DNA of 64,000 bases from Cyathus striatus (Eukaryota; Basidiomycota; Agaricomycetes; Agaricales; Nidulariaceae), in assembly GCA_025738555.1 (NCBI GenBank), contig JAOVFP010000006.1, forward strand, positions 2,418,001 to 2,482,000, written 5' to 3'. The notes under the pieces were generated by a model, which did no database searches, was not told where the DNA came from, and worked only from the letters and a program-made list of their open reading frames with translations. This document shows positions 36,790 to 49,400 of this stretch, one piece after another. Every line of letters starts with the position of its first letter. Within the stretch, counting starts at the first letter, position 1. The position numbers were made by a program, and so were the translations under genes.

Positions 36790-38439
36790 CTATTGAATTT
36801 GCAACGAGAATCTTTCTTGTTCCCTGACAGCAGAAAATACACCTAGAAGGTCTTCAGCACGGCTCCATGCCTTTGACTGATCCTCATCATCCGAGCCCGA
36901 GCTATCTTCTTCGTCTTCTTGCTCTTTGCTTCTCATCGTTACGATTTCCCTCAGTGACGGAAATGTACTTGATAAAAATGCCGCAATGCTGCCGTGATCG
37001 TGTGCCGGCGAATCATTAACATTTAGCAAAGTAAGTGCAGACTGAAAGATCCCTTTCCCCGGCTTATTTTTCTTGACCTTCGGAGGGGAAATCGCGTTAA
37101 GGAAAATACCAAGCTCTTTGAGTTCCGGGCAATACTCCGCGAATGGAAGCAGGTCGAGAAGTGTTATCTTTGATGTATTATTTGAGGAGCGACACCATAA
37201 AGGTAGCACGAAATCCAAAATTTCTATCTTCGTCCAACTGCGCGCCATCTCTTTTGTAGAATCAGAATCGGAGAGATGAAGTCCCCTCGGAGTCTTAATG
37301 CGAAGTGTGCGAAGATTGTGAAAAACTAAAAGTGGTTTGATTGTATCGTAGCGAAGCATTTCGCCATCACCCGAGTTATCGGAGCAATCGAGCACCTTGA
37401 GAGTGTCATGGGAACAACGGTCGCGAATAACATCGAAGAGGCATCTCCATGATGCGGGTGTTTGCCTCGTGGTGAATAGGAGCTCGAGCTCTTTTATCTG
37501 CCACAAATTCATGGTTTCCAACAATACAGCACACTCGACGATAGTCGATGTACTAATATAGAGGCAGTTTAAGGCTGGAAATCCGTCCTTTCGTTCGCCT
37601 AAGTTTGTGATAGTACCAGACTTCCATTCCGTTATATACAACTCCCTCAAGTAAGGCAGCATTGATACCTTCAGTAATCCAGAGTAAGTGAGGTTTAACA
37701 CAGTCAAGGTTTCTAAATATTGCCATTTATGAACAGAATCGGAGAGAAGCTCGACTACACATTTTTGATGTTGTGCGTCGTTGTAAAGACCATGTTGAAA
37801 TTTAACATGTTTAAGCGATGGATAGAGCTCGCACATCATAGGGATCAGAGAGAGATGTGGAGAGATTGTCCCAGGAAAACGCCAGTCAACAGCGGTTATA
37901 TGTGGTCCCATAAACATGTTGATAAAAGAGAAACGGAAGTCGGTGTCGGCCAGGCCGGCGCATTGTAGACGCCGGACATTGGATAAGATCTTATCGTCTC
38001 GCATTAAAGCTTGAAGAGCCTGATATATAGCAATATCCACTTCGTAATAGGAATACGACGTGTCAAAAATGTAGGATTGGACCCGTCTGGCACACTGTAT
38101 CATGCGCAAGCAGTCTGTTGAGACCAATGGCCGTCGAAGCACCTATGAAATATCAAGACAATCATCATTTGCGAGCTATAATATTTAACTCACCAATCTG
38201 TGTTTCCCATGTCTCATAACCTCCTTCCACACACCAGGTCGCAAACATTTTGCCAGGGGATAGAAACCACTAAGCCGAAACCAGATCACGTCCAAAGCAG
38301 GTTCATGGAAAGCTTTGCATGTTCTAGCGAGGACTACAAGAGTTTTCTTGTAGAACAACAGCTCCTGACATATCAAATGAAGGATTTCTGGAATAAGAGG
38401 AAGTGAAGAGGATGAAGACATGTTAAGATCCGAGCACAA
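36790..38439 (-). CDS. F-box protein, 532 aa, two exons
   Basis: Exon 1 38439-38194 and exon 2 38142-36790 are joined by a 51-nt GT-AG intron in phase 0. Residues about 7-55 form an F-box typical of basidiomycetes: LPLIPEILHLICQELL, then a run with ARTCKAFHEPALDVIW. The rest has leucine-rich segments such as LKVLDCSDN, LRTLRIKTP and LKELGIFL, consistent with an LRR-like substrate-binding part, and an acidic patch EDEEDSSGSDDED close to the C-terminus. Such proteins link substrates to the SCF ubiquitin ligase through Skp1. A second in-frame ATG at 38421 may be the true start (526 aa). No breaks are visible. The substrate is unknown. Confidence 0.85.
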
Positions 38440-40600
38440 CGTGACTGAGGAAGCAAAAGAGCACGCGGTGGACGAATTGAGAAAAATTCAAAAACCGCGA
38501 TTTTTGTTAAATCACATGACCTTGCTGAGGCTTAGCTGTAGCCTTACTAATACTAGCCTACTTAACCACAACGAGTCTACTTGGAGTCTACAACCCAACA
38601 GCCAGGCTGGCATTGCAAAGGATGCAACCTACCAGATGTCCTCTCAGGCAGCAGCATAAAACTCTTCAGACCATGCCACCTCATCTTCAACTGCCTGCAT
38701 GAAGATGTGATAGTTGACAGAGTTGATGTTTGGTTGATGTAGTACCTGACGGCGAATCTGTCCCTGGTCCCTGCCCTCGGAGGCGTAGGTGGCTCCGCTC
38801 CAGAAGGCGGCCTAGCATCAGATAAACCCCCGCTCCTCTGGTTCCCGTCTGCGCACAAAAGTATCCAAAAATGGATCGCTTTACTTCGAGTTGGCGGAGC
38901 TGTATACCAGCGTCTGTATAGCAACAACGATGGAAGTAGTGTACTAGCTTTGTCGAGTTGGAGACTCTTGAGCAACTCTTGAGTGGGATAAGTGAGACAC
39001 GACAGTTCGGTTACTCCGAAGGCTGGTGTTCCATCTTGACCTCCGTCTAAAATATAAGAGAGCCAAAAGCCCATCACATTGCCTTAACCCTCCAATGAGC
39101 TAGAGTGGTAATAGTGCCGATGTCCTAAGGACCAGCAGCATTTGAACAGTTCAATTAATAGAAACAATCGAATTGGCAATCCGGCTCAAAACATCATCGC
39201 TTCTAGCCTTTACTATAAATTCCCCGCCTTCACTGGGGTTTGCCACTGAATCATTGAAGATACTCCCGCCCTCCGGAGCCCGCGCTATAAACAGCTAAGA
39301 TGAGAACGAGGACGGATTTGGTATCCCAGGGCCTATACGCAGGGCCTGGTGAAGCCGACAAGCTGGCACTTGGATTACGAGCACTAGGGTACTCACAGAA
39401 CCACAGGGTGGCGAGTTACGGCAACACCGCATAAGGACATCGTCACCGTCGCTGTCAACATCATCATTGAAGTGTGAGGTGCTGGAGTTTTCGGCGACAG
39501 TGGAGATAGACCACAGAGAAGGCGAGGGATAGAATGACAACACAGGGTGAAGCACTTCCTATTGTTGCGGTATGCGTGGGGGAAGATGAGAGGTTTGGGG
39601 GTATCGAGGCTTGTTGGCAGGCAGAATACTATCTGGCGAGAGAAATGGCCAGTGATGCGATACTCAAAGAAGGCGAAAAGAGTAAAATAAGGAAGACGAA
39701 AGCACGCGTTATGCATTACACGTTCAGCTCACCCATAACACCGACACCACTTGAACGACAAAATGTCTGTAACTACTACGAAATGCAAACGGTGTGCGGT
39801 AGCAAAACATATTCAAGAGCCGTTCTTAGTGAGAAGTGGAAAAATGACCAGCAACTCGATGAATAAGAGTAAAAGGTCAGCTGGAATAAATAAGGTATTG
39901 TGAAGCCGTTGCTCACTAGAATGGAATTCGGAACCGGAAGCTTTGATTGGTTTCGACAACTCAACGTTACGTTCATCCGGCTGAGCCCCACGCCACCGAT
40001 AACCACCCTAAGGACGAGAGGAAATAAGGGTACTACACGAGTCCATGGCGACCAAAACCGAAAGGCAAAAGAGTATAGCATTTTGAGAGCTGTAATATGC
40101 ATTCCACTGACATCAATATCGCTCAGCCAATGTCGCACCCACAAACTTTGTGACGTGCAGGATAAATCAAAGAACAGCGCATACCTCGGGGTAAGATGGT
40201 AGAAAGGAAGAGGAAGTGTAGCACCGAGCACATCAGAAAAGCAGAGCGCCGAAGAAAGATGGTGACAACTGGTTAAGGAAATAAGTACTGTTTGAAGGAC
40301 ATATAACCAATTCGCCTCATCACCCCACAAATACAAGCCATGAAAAGCCACAGAGGGGAGAACGAGGACGAAGAAATGGTAAAAGTATAGTGGTCCAGAC
40401 TGTCACGCGTCACGTCAGGCAAGGCAGGAACCACACAATGACTCTATCGAGAATCATCGGCAGGCCCATTTACCCCTTCCCCCCGAACCCAATAAATCAA
40501 AGCCTCAAAACTACACTGGTGAGCTAAGCAGCAAGGATGCGCAGAAAAAAGCAAAAGTAGAAATAAGAACTAAAACCACCCCACTTACAATATGATTGAA
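38440..40600. other. mostly noncoding, with possible gene 3' end
   Basis: At 38657-38830 the minus strand reads as an exon, an intron starting GTACTACATC and ending CATGCAG, and a short last exon ending EEFYAAA, which resembles the natural C-terminus of some protein. I could not identify it or connect it upstream. The rest to 40600 has long but low-quality minus frames, caused by a purine-rich plus strand. Confidence 0.25.
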
Positions 40601-41500
40601 AGTCCCAACTAGCAGCATGCAGACAGGGTTCAAACCTCTACTCCCCGCTACCCCAGAAGCACAAACTGCGACAGACCAAAAGTGGGAGGTGGAAAGTAGC
40701 GGAGTGAAAAAAATTTAACAGAACTTCCGCACCATAAGTAGCGGTGACGAGCTAGCCCACCAAACCCCCAGCTGGCGCTGCAGACCCTCTAAGCCGCATC
40801 ACCCCACCAGAAACATCCGTAAAACACTTGGAGGATAAGAACCAGAATACGAAATAGATAAACTCAAGAAAAATGAAAGGCGATAAGATAAGTGAACGTA
40901 TCAGGAAGATCAATACTGCATGCACGACACAAAACACCATTAGACTATCTATTGAATGTAGCGAGGAGCTATGTAGAATGTGCAACGACTCAAGCTAGGA
41001 TCGAAATCCCAGCTTGTCCCATAGTACAGTCATTCTAACCCTTAAGCCCTTTCACTACACTAGCACAAGCCACGAAGGGTTGAACGTTCACAAAAGAGAA
41101 GGCGATGAAACAAGAAACAGATAAAGAAAGGGATAACAAAGACAACACCAAAAAGTGCAGAAGCATCAGGGCATAAAATGAATGGCAAGGTTGCGACAAG
41201 GATTTCAAGGATTGTGAGGGGCAGGGTAGAACCCACGCATTCGAATTCGCAGATTGTACGGTATCATCATGTGGGCTCCAATTTTATGTCATATCACATT
41301 ACAATTTGCAATCCCGAAGCCACAAAGGAAAGGCTGTAGAGCCAAATCAAGATAGGAAGGCAATGAAGGTGCACTGAAAAAGACACTTGTCATCACTTCC
41401 TATAATGACATGAGCGAGAATTCGAACCCTCTGCTAAAGAACTGGTGCTCTTGCAGGAGTTCAAACGTCTTCGCTCCGTCACCTTACGAATAGAAATCGC
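40601..41500 (-). repeat. scattered tRNA-like B-box motifs
   Basis: On the minus strand, GGTTTGAACCC (about 40628), GGATTTCGATCC (about 40998), GAATTCGAATG (about 41230) and GGGTTCGAATTC (about 41415) resemble tRNA T-arms or pol III B boxes. The one near 40998 can pair CTGGGA with TCCTAG around TTTCGA. Purine-rich spacers separate them. No complete tRNA cloverleaf was found. It may be an older relative of the array at 57.4-59.9 kb. Confidence 0.35.
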
Positions 41501-42043
41501 AAAAAGACTCATATCAAGAAAGCGAAAGCTGAAAAGCAAGAAAAATGCACACCTTAGTTTCCTCCGCCACTAACCTCCATCCGTGTTATCGTCAAACTCG
41601 TAGACAGTGATGAGTTCGAGGCTATCCATCACATTTACTGCACTGAACGTTTCTGAAGCGGGTGGTTGAGTCGGTGTCAGTGCCGCAGTTTGCTCAAAGA
41701 GATGCAATAGATGAGAGTAGAAAGATTTCGGCAGGATTTTGGTATGCAGTGAGTGGTGAAGATGGGGGTGGGACATTGAGGGTGACATCTCCGCCCAAGA
41801 GCACGGCGAATAGCTCTACCTGCATCGTATATCGTCACAATCAGTAATACATGCCAATGATGGAGTGACATACAGAGGGTCAGAGACAGACGTTGTCGCT
41901 TGAGCGGCTTGAGGCAGGTTGTGAGAGCGATAAGGAGTGACTAGAGAAGTATGAGCTACTAGTACTCATCGCTGTCTCCCAGGACCCGTACCCCCGCTCG
42001 ATATAGGGCATCACGTCGGATCTGTAACTATTTCCTAGCCATA

Positions 42044-42301
42044 CACGTGGCTGGAGTAAATAAGGAACATTATGTAATTGATGCGCTCACGGTGAAGGCA
42101 ACTTTTTCTGTAATTTTTTACTGTACCTCTCAATGTTTCAACTGATTCTAATTACATGAGTATAATATGTACATTTATATATCCTATCCTGGGCAATTTT
42201 TATTGAAAAAATCTGCAAGAAACTTCCTGAACGGTCAACTATTTGTGAGCGAAGTGAGGCGCGAGGATTATGTAATGTTCCTTACTTAATCCAGCCGTGT
42301 G
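42044..42301 (-). mobile_element. 258-bp MITE, copy 2
   Basis: This is the inverted second copy of the element at 6515-6772, with the same length. It starts CACGTGGCTGGAGTAAA and ends TTAATCCAGCCGTGTG, flanked by TA (42042-42043 and 42302-42303). The terminal AAGGAACATTATGTAAT blocks are conserved. Small differences between copies show that neither insertion is very recent. Confidence 0.85.
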
Positions 42302-43130
42302 TAATCCGGTCTTGTGTATCTTGCTATATCTCGATCCGATCTGCTGATATGCACGTGACCTTTCTCAGGCTAGTCCGCAGAGCTGAATGCGTGCTTACGA
42401 CTGGTTTACGCGTCTACCTGTGAGCCAGGTGTGGGAATTATGCGCTCTCACAGCTGATTCAGCTCCCTCAGCGTCGTTTCGACAATTCTTGGTGGGGTTC
42501 CAAAGGGGTTCCTACGTATAAGTATATAGAACCAATTATTATACTCATAAATAAATACTATTAGTCATTTTTAACACCGTGAATGAAGCTTGCAATTGTT
42601 CACAAGTAGCGTTGTAGGTAGGGTTACTAATTCATGGAACAAGACTGAATATAAAAATAAAAATAAATAACGAGGTAGATACAAAGCAGGTAGAATATAA
42701 AATACTTCATTACCAAGCAATTCTTAACAGCCTTTTAACGGTGTACCAGTGCAGGAGGCAAGAAAAACAATTAATTAGTATTACCATACTTTAAAAATGC
42801 GAATATCTTAGGTTAAGTTGTTTAAGCAATAATTTATAGTGGGTGAAACAATACCGCACGTTGATTCATTTATTACAGGGCTAAATACCTTAAGCCAAAG
42901 TCAGCCTACCGGCTCTTATTTATATCATGCTGTTACTCACTGCTGTACTACACTGAAATGAACATCTATATAACCAGCAGTAGATATTACTTTATTCTTA
43001 TTGATTTATACCGAGCTGATATGTTTTTGTCATATATGTGCCTATGAAACATTTAATACATTATCACAAATTATTTTCTTTACTATACTGCCTTATTTAC
43101 TGCATATGCTCACAAGAGCAGTGATTGCAG
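42302..43130. other. intergenic, AT-rich
   Basis: No supported feature. The sequence is AT-rich with only very short frames. Confidence 0.5.
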
Positions 43131-43482
43131 CCACAAGGCGGGGAACGCTGGTTCAATTATCATAGGCATGCTTCTGAGCTGGCGTGGTACGACCCTTTGA
43201 TGACCCTGACTCGGAAAAATCCATTTCCTTATATGGTACCGATCCGTTATCGAGATATAGCACAATACTACAGACTCGCCATAATCCTATAAATTTGCCA
43301 GGCTCCTAAAACCAGCATGCTCGTCTCTCGAGCTTCCTCCAATGTTTTGTGAGAGACTAACAGAGGTAAATATTTGTGTGGGACAAATACAAAACAAGGA
43401 GAAAGCTCTCTCGAGAGCGGCTGGCAAAAGTGGGTACCGACAATTCACTGTGAACCCTTTCAATCACCAGGACCCTTCCACT
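43131..43482 (+). pseudogene. N-terminal fragment of a RecQ-like helicase gene
   Basis: The plus strand reads GERWFNYHRHASELAWYDPL and continues to IRYRDIAQYYR, then a former intron ending GCCAG, then a block nearly identical to the first well-preserved exon of the minus-strand helicase (50374-50550). The similarity stops after ACCCTTCC at 43479. Within about 180 bp the two copies differ at five sites, all C-to-T or G-to-A at CpG. It is a broken duplicate in opposite orientation. Confidence 0.6.
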
Positions 43483-43708
43483 TAGATACCTTCGCTAAGG
43501 ACACGCTGTCATAACTCACACTAAGTACACCTGTGCTATATGAGCTATATTTATCTGTGTTCCCCTTCCAATGCTGTAGCGTGTCTCCATTCTTCCCAAT
43601 GCTATAGCATGTCTCCTTTTTTCTTCCCATCTATGATTCAATGTGTTGTATATGTATATAGAGCTTGTATGAGCATGAAACTAAAACTAGTATTTTTCCC
43701 TTATTGCA

Positions 43709-46480
43709 ATGAGGTCCTCGCAAAGACCTTCCACTGTTGAAATCTTTGCATATCTCACAATACATCAATATACACTCAGTGATCTCATTCTAGCAGTACT
43801 TTCCATTCCTGGAGACTCAGAAGAATGGCTGCACCTAGCCATGCATGATTTTGCAGAAGATCTTCCTGTGATTTTGGATGTCCTTTATACAGATACTGTG
43901 GGCCACAATTTTACGAAGAATGCAGCACATACATGGGCAATGAAGCATGCACAAGGGATCTACACATCTCAAGTTCAAGTTCTCAGCCATATTGATACAG
44001 GATTTCATTTTTCTGCATCTAATGCAACTGCTCAGGAGCTGCAGTGCTTCGATATCACCAGTCTTGCAGGTGAGATGTACAAACAGGCCCCTGATATCTG
44101 GCAGCTGATTCAGTCCTGCCTTTCTGCTGATGCACAGTTGGCAAAAAGGTGTGCAGCACATGCATATAAGTCTGATGATGATATGGATATAAGCTCGGAC
44201 TCAGAGGAGATTGAAGATCAAGATCAACACCAAGTGTATTTGGATGAGATTGATGGAATGGCAGTTGGAGAAGATGAAATTTCAGCTGAGGGTTTTGCTT
44301 GTCGAGCAGAAACTATAATTTCTATGGTAGGTGTTATGATTATGGTGTCCTTATAAATTTTATTGCTAAATGCATTCAATATTCAGAAACAAGTTGTCTG
44401 TTTGAGCATTATGATGCAAAGTTCAAACCAAAAATGTAATTTGCTGCAAACAATTGTTGGTCTATTCCTCCACTCCTGTGGGGTTCCTGAGACTGTTCGT
44501 GAATTTCTAGCATGAATAGGATTGTTGGTCTCTGTGACCACTATTAATAATATGGTATCAAATCTTTCTGAACAAGCAAAACTTGAAATTACATCACTTG
44601 GAAGCACATTTCTTACATCCTATGCTTATGACAACCTCAATATTGACCTCAAACACTCAGTTCCAACTGTGGAAAATCCAGAAGAGACACTTATTCATCT
44701 AACTACTGGAACCATGTTACCCCTCCACAATGTTACCTTAAGTGATCTTGATTCTCAGATTACTTGTGGTCTACTTCCCCTCATAATAAGAATATACGGC
44801 CACAGGACTTACCAAAGCCAGTGCCCTGGGAACAAATCGTTGCACTTCATCCTGAAAAAGAGCATCCATCAGGATTGTGGTGGAGGGATTTGTTCAATAT
44901 GCGAACATTTCTCTCAGATCTTATAAATCATGGACCTGTATACTTTAGAAAATTCAGGGCGGATCTGGATGATCCTGAAACAGTTCAGAAAATTCCACTT
45001 ACACAAACTACTCAAGTACCATTACGGGCACTTGATGTTAGTCCAAGCACACCTGCAAATAATGCAGATGCACTTGAGAGGTTTTTTGAACAGGCACAAA
45101 TAGGCAATCCCAATAAGCCTGATGCAAAGTGAAACACTAAAGACATTAAAAACCATGCAGTTATAGTTTTTGGTGACTTACTAACAGGGCAACATGTAAG
45201 AAGCATCTTAGAGTCACGATCAGAGGAATCCACATCTTGGTTCCATATGCAGTTCATCATCTTTGTAATTGGATTGTTTCACTTCAAGATGGCTTGCACA
45301 GATGCTATATGGAAGATATTTATTTATCCACTGTCAAGCAATAAAAATGATCAAAATAGTCTAATGACCTACATTGAACAAATCCACCCATGAGAAACAG
45401 TGAAGATTGAGTCCAAACCTGGATTTTGCCGAATGCATGAGGTTATACAGCATGTTGGAATCGCAAGCCACCTTGATGCCTGGAGAACAGAAGTAACCAA
45501 AATGTACCCAGTGGTAAAGAATCTTGAAGATTTTGCCTTAATGAATCCAACTTGGGAGGACTTACAATCTATTGCAAAGAAACTGTGCATTAATTATGTT
45601 GCATCTGGAAATCCTACTGAAACTACAAGTTCGTCAGGTTTACCTAATGATGAGGACCAGCAGCTGCAGAATATGCGTGTAATGCAACAATATTTTCTCT
45701 TGTATGAGGAGACCACATATGCTCTTAATCATGGTGACATAGGCCATGTGGAGACATGTTTTATGCCCTGGATGTTTATCTTCTTAGGTTGTGGAAAAGT
45801 AAAGTATGCAGCAGAGCTTTGACGGTATCTGGAAAATGTACATTTTCGTTATCCAAAGGGCCTAAGGTTTTCCAGTTATCTCAAATGTGAAAGAATATGC
45901 AATAATCTAATTATTGATATAGTAAAGCTATCTGTATGAATATTCTGTGCAATCCAACTGGAAAGAAAGGACAGTTTTGAGCTATTGACTGGGTAGTAGA
46001 ACATAATAATCTATATATCAAGGTTTGTAAAACTATCATAGCTTATGCTTTGCTCACTCTAAACTCACTTGGCAATACTAGCACATATATGGTGGTAAAT
46101 TCTCAAACCACCAGAAGCAGTGGATTCTATCTGAATCACCATTGATTGAAGTCTATAAGAATACACGGTTTCAGTTTGAAAAAATGTTCTGTCTTGAACA
46201 TAAAACTAATTGCCATTCACCACCTGATATGACAATGACATTTAGCAAGTTAACAAAGTACATGAAAGACAACAAAGCTAATACAGAAGTTAAAGGTCGA
46301 ACATCAAACCATATTGTACCAGATATCATGGCAAAAGGGATTAAAAAATTCATGTCAATGGGAGGGATTGCTCACGAAATGACAGAGAATGATATTGAGG
46401 GGAGTCAAATGCTCGAAATAGAAGATCTGGATGACCTTGAACAAACAGTAGAAGATGACAGAAGCCTTGATATTTATTAA
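43709..46480 (+). pseudogene. DUF6589-like gene inactivated by TGA codons
   Basis: The reading follows an Agaricomycete family I recall as DUF6589. Segments include FLHSCGVPETVREFLA, FLTSYAYDNLNIDLKHSVPT, WWRDLFNMRTFLSDLINHGP, VPLRALDVSPST, VIVFGDLLTGQHV, GLFHFKMACTDAIWKIF, KPGFCRMHEVIQHVGIA and YFLLYEETTYALNHGDIGHV. Introns lie at about 44328-44386 and about 45870-45935. Five in-frame TGA codons occur at 44513, 45130, 45391, 45820 and 45978, each where arginine would fit, and one base seems missing near 44752. The last codon is TAA at 46478-46480, directly abutting the stop of the helicase on the other strand. Function of the family is unknown; it is frequently found with transposable elements. 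Confidence 0.7.
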
Positions 46481-49400
46481 TTAATGTGGTGGATAGTAGC
46501 TGGTGGACGTGTAAGGTTGTTGGAGAAAGGCAGGTTGTAAAAGGTGGTGATAGAATGTTGGGACTCTAGCTGCTACTGTACTTATAGCTACTGGTGGGGG
46601 TGGTGATTTTGTTGGCTGTATTTCATTTAGAGTGGCTTTCCGAACATGTTGCAATGATTGTGAACTGCCAGCTATGTTGGTGTTCCATGGAATCGTATTC
46701 TCATCTGTCTCCTGCATGTGTCGAGCATGTTCTGCAACCCTCTTTGGGCACAGTCGGTTAGCACCTGTAAACTAGAATAAGTTTGAGTTATTGGATAGTT
46801 GATATAGTGACATACTATTGTGGCCAACTGCTCCACATGCCCTGCATTTTGTTGGGGCACATGGCTTCTTTTGATTCATGCCGCTACCAGAGTGTTCCAC
46901 TAGAGGTGGGAAATGTGTCGCAATAACAGTCAGTACTAATTGCCCATATTCCTCAGCCCACTCTCTTCTCCATGCTGTCTCTCATATGAGATCTTCTACA
47001 TCGTGAATCTTGTATACTTGTGCACAATCAACAATCTGTAAAAGTTGATCATCAGACAAAAGCATTCGCACTCCCAAGGTATGGACAGTGGCTGCTCCAA
47101 ACTTTACTGTAGCATTTTCCCTTCGCCAGCTAACCAATGAGTCCTTTAGAGCATGATGTGGAGCTGCCATTTCGAATGGTTTAACAATTGACTTGTGAAA
47201 AACCTTCGCAACCTTCTGATACAGAACCTGAAATGATGAGAATGCCTCTGAATTGCAAATATCGCAACAAAGGCATGAGACTTTAGGTTTGCACTGCAGA
47301 CAACCAGCAGGTGTAGAGCTGTCACAATGTGTGTAGTCGTTTGCAGCTGAAATTGGCAGGTGAGAATGTCTCGCGTCAAAATTGGAAGAATCAACTCACA
47401 CAGCTTCTCGTTCCCAAAATACAGCATGGGAATGATATGGTGGCAAACTGATGGATGTGGATTGATGAAATCGTCCATTACACTTCCCACCTCCAGCTCA
47501 TTCCCCCTCCCCCTCTTCTTCTGCTTTCTCTTCTTAGCGGTATTCATCATGTAATGGGATGCCCTCTCTTTTTTCCACTCCTCAAGGTCAAAGCCCCCTG
47601 TGCTTTCCTCAGCAGTCAACACTGTAGCGCCAATGTTGTCCCCATCACCACCATCCCCATTACTGCCGTCCCCATCCCCATTGTCCGCATCCGCTGCTGC
47701 TCCACTGTCTCTGTTACCAATATCATCCACCTGTTCATAATCACTTTCAGCATTCTCTGGGGGACTAGGCTTGGGGTGTGGCAAATTGGCTCTGTGGCCC
47801 TTGCCGAGAACAGGTCTCTTTGAGTTCTCAGACTGTAGTTGTTGCTTCGCTCGTCGTTTTGAGGTAGTTTCCTTTTGTTTCTCTTGAGATTGTTCTTTTG
47901 CTGATCTACCCTCCCTTGTATCTTTCTTCTCAATGAGAAGAATTGCAGTTCCTTCTATACCATTACCACACACAGCTTGTCCAAATCGTTGCCACAATGT
48001 ACACAAATTGCACGTTGCTTTAAACTGTACAACTATCTCAATGTCTGGAATGTCGATACCCTGTAGTGGTAATTGTAAGTCATTCATTCTTATCCAATTG
48101 TTATGTACTAACCATTCCAAACGCGTCTGTGCAGCACATTCCCCAAATATCTGATTTAAGAAATTTGGTGGTTTCTTCCTCTTGGTAGTGCTGTGTCATC
48201 ATTGCATGAAAATATTTCACCTTGTTCTTCACCAACTCCGGTAGTTGTGCTCTAAGATATTTACATGCTTCTTGGGTTTCCTTCATATCATCAAAATAGA
48301 TGACAAATTTCGGCAGAGGAACATCCAGCTCATCAGGTATGAGAAAGGCAAGATCTTTGAAGCTACTTGCAGGGTATACAAGTTGATACGCATGTAAAAG
48401 AAATGCAACGTACCATAAATTTAAATTCTTTACGTCTCGATTTCGAGACACCAGTACCAAGTGCATCGAGTGAGGAAACAGCGGGGAGGGGCTGAGTTCC
48501 CGCGCCACCTCCCATAATACACCAAGGGATTAAACAAATAAACCTATTAAAACACATACTCCGCCTCAGTACTGGTTTTAAATCCTTAAACCAATAAAAT
48601 AACGTATTACTTTACCTTTCAAAAGAACAACGTTGCATTCTGTACAACAAGTATCAGACACCCAGAGCAGCCAAAATGACTAATGACAAAGTCAGCACGT
48701 GATACAAAGTATGGAGATTGACAGAACACGGACTTACTAAATCCCCAAGACCCAGACCCTGAACCACTAAGACATGAGATCAGCGAGCTTGAGTGACAAT
48801 GACGAGGCGACAAGACAACGAGACAACGAAACAGTGAGACAGAGAGGGAGAGCGCAAGAAGTGGGGAAAGGAAGAAAGAATGGAATGAGAATGAGTACCC
48901 CAATGGTCAGGAGTTCACGCGGGAATGGAAAACTGACCTGTTAGACCAATGTAAATGAAATTGATGCGAGCAGCTGCCGCTGCCGCATCAGCTGATTACC
49001 CGATTAGGAAGGTAACTGATAGAATGCTCAAACGAGCACGTGTCGCAGAAAGGGAGCACGTTGGGTTATGCACACGATTGGTTGACCGCCACCTGGGTGC
49101 TGACGACGCATTACCTTACACCTGGGCCAGGGAAATACCAGATCTCAAATAGAGTTTTATTACTATGCAATTTGTAAGTAGAGTAGGTAGAAAATGTATA
49201 TAGTAGACGAAGAGGGAAGAAATAAGGCAGGAACTGCCAGGCATTCTTCCCTCCCACGAATAGGGCGGTTCAGACAAGATATAGACTAGAATCAGAATTG
49301 TTACGAGACATTTGACACGGAGATTTTATGTACCGAATTGACAGTGTTGAATTGAATCTGAATTGAAATATCTTGACTTTGAATACCTTGACGCGTTCTA

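Noticed and set aside
39776..40351. 191-codon minus-strand frame
   Set aside because: It results from a purine-rich plus strand with few minus-strand stops. Composition is not protein-like and there is no splice chain or domain.
40601..41500. Functional tRNA genes
   Set aside because: Only T-arm-like parts are seen; no complete cloverleaf with anticodon arm could be drawn.
47455..47823. 122-codon plus-strand frame
   Set aside because: It is the complement of the low-complexity charged linker of the helicase gene on the minus strand.
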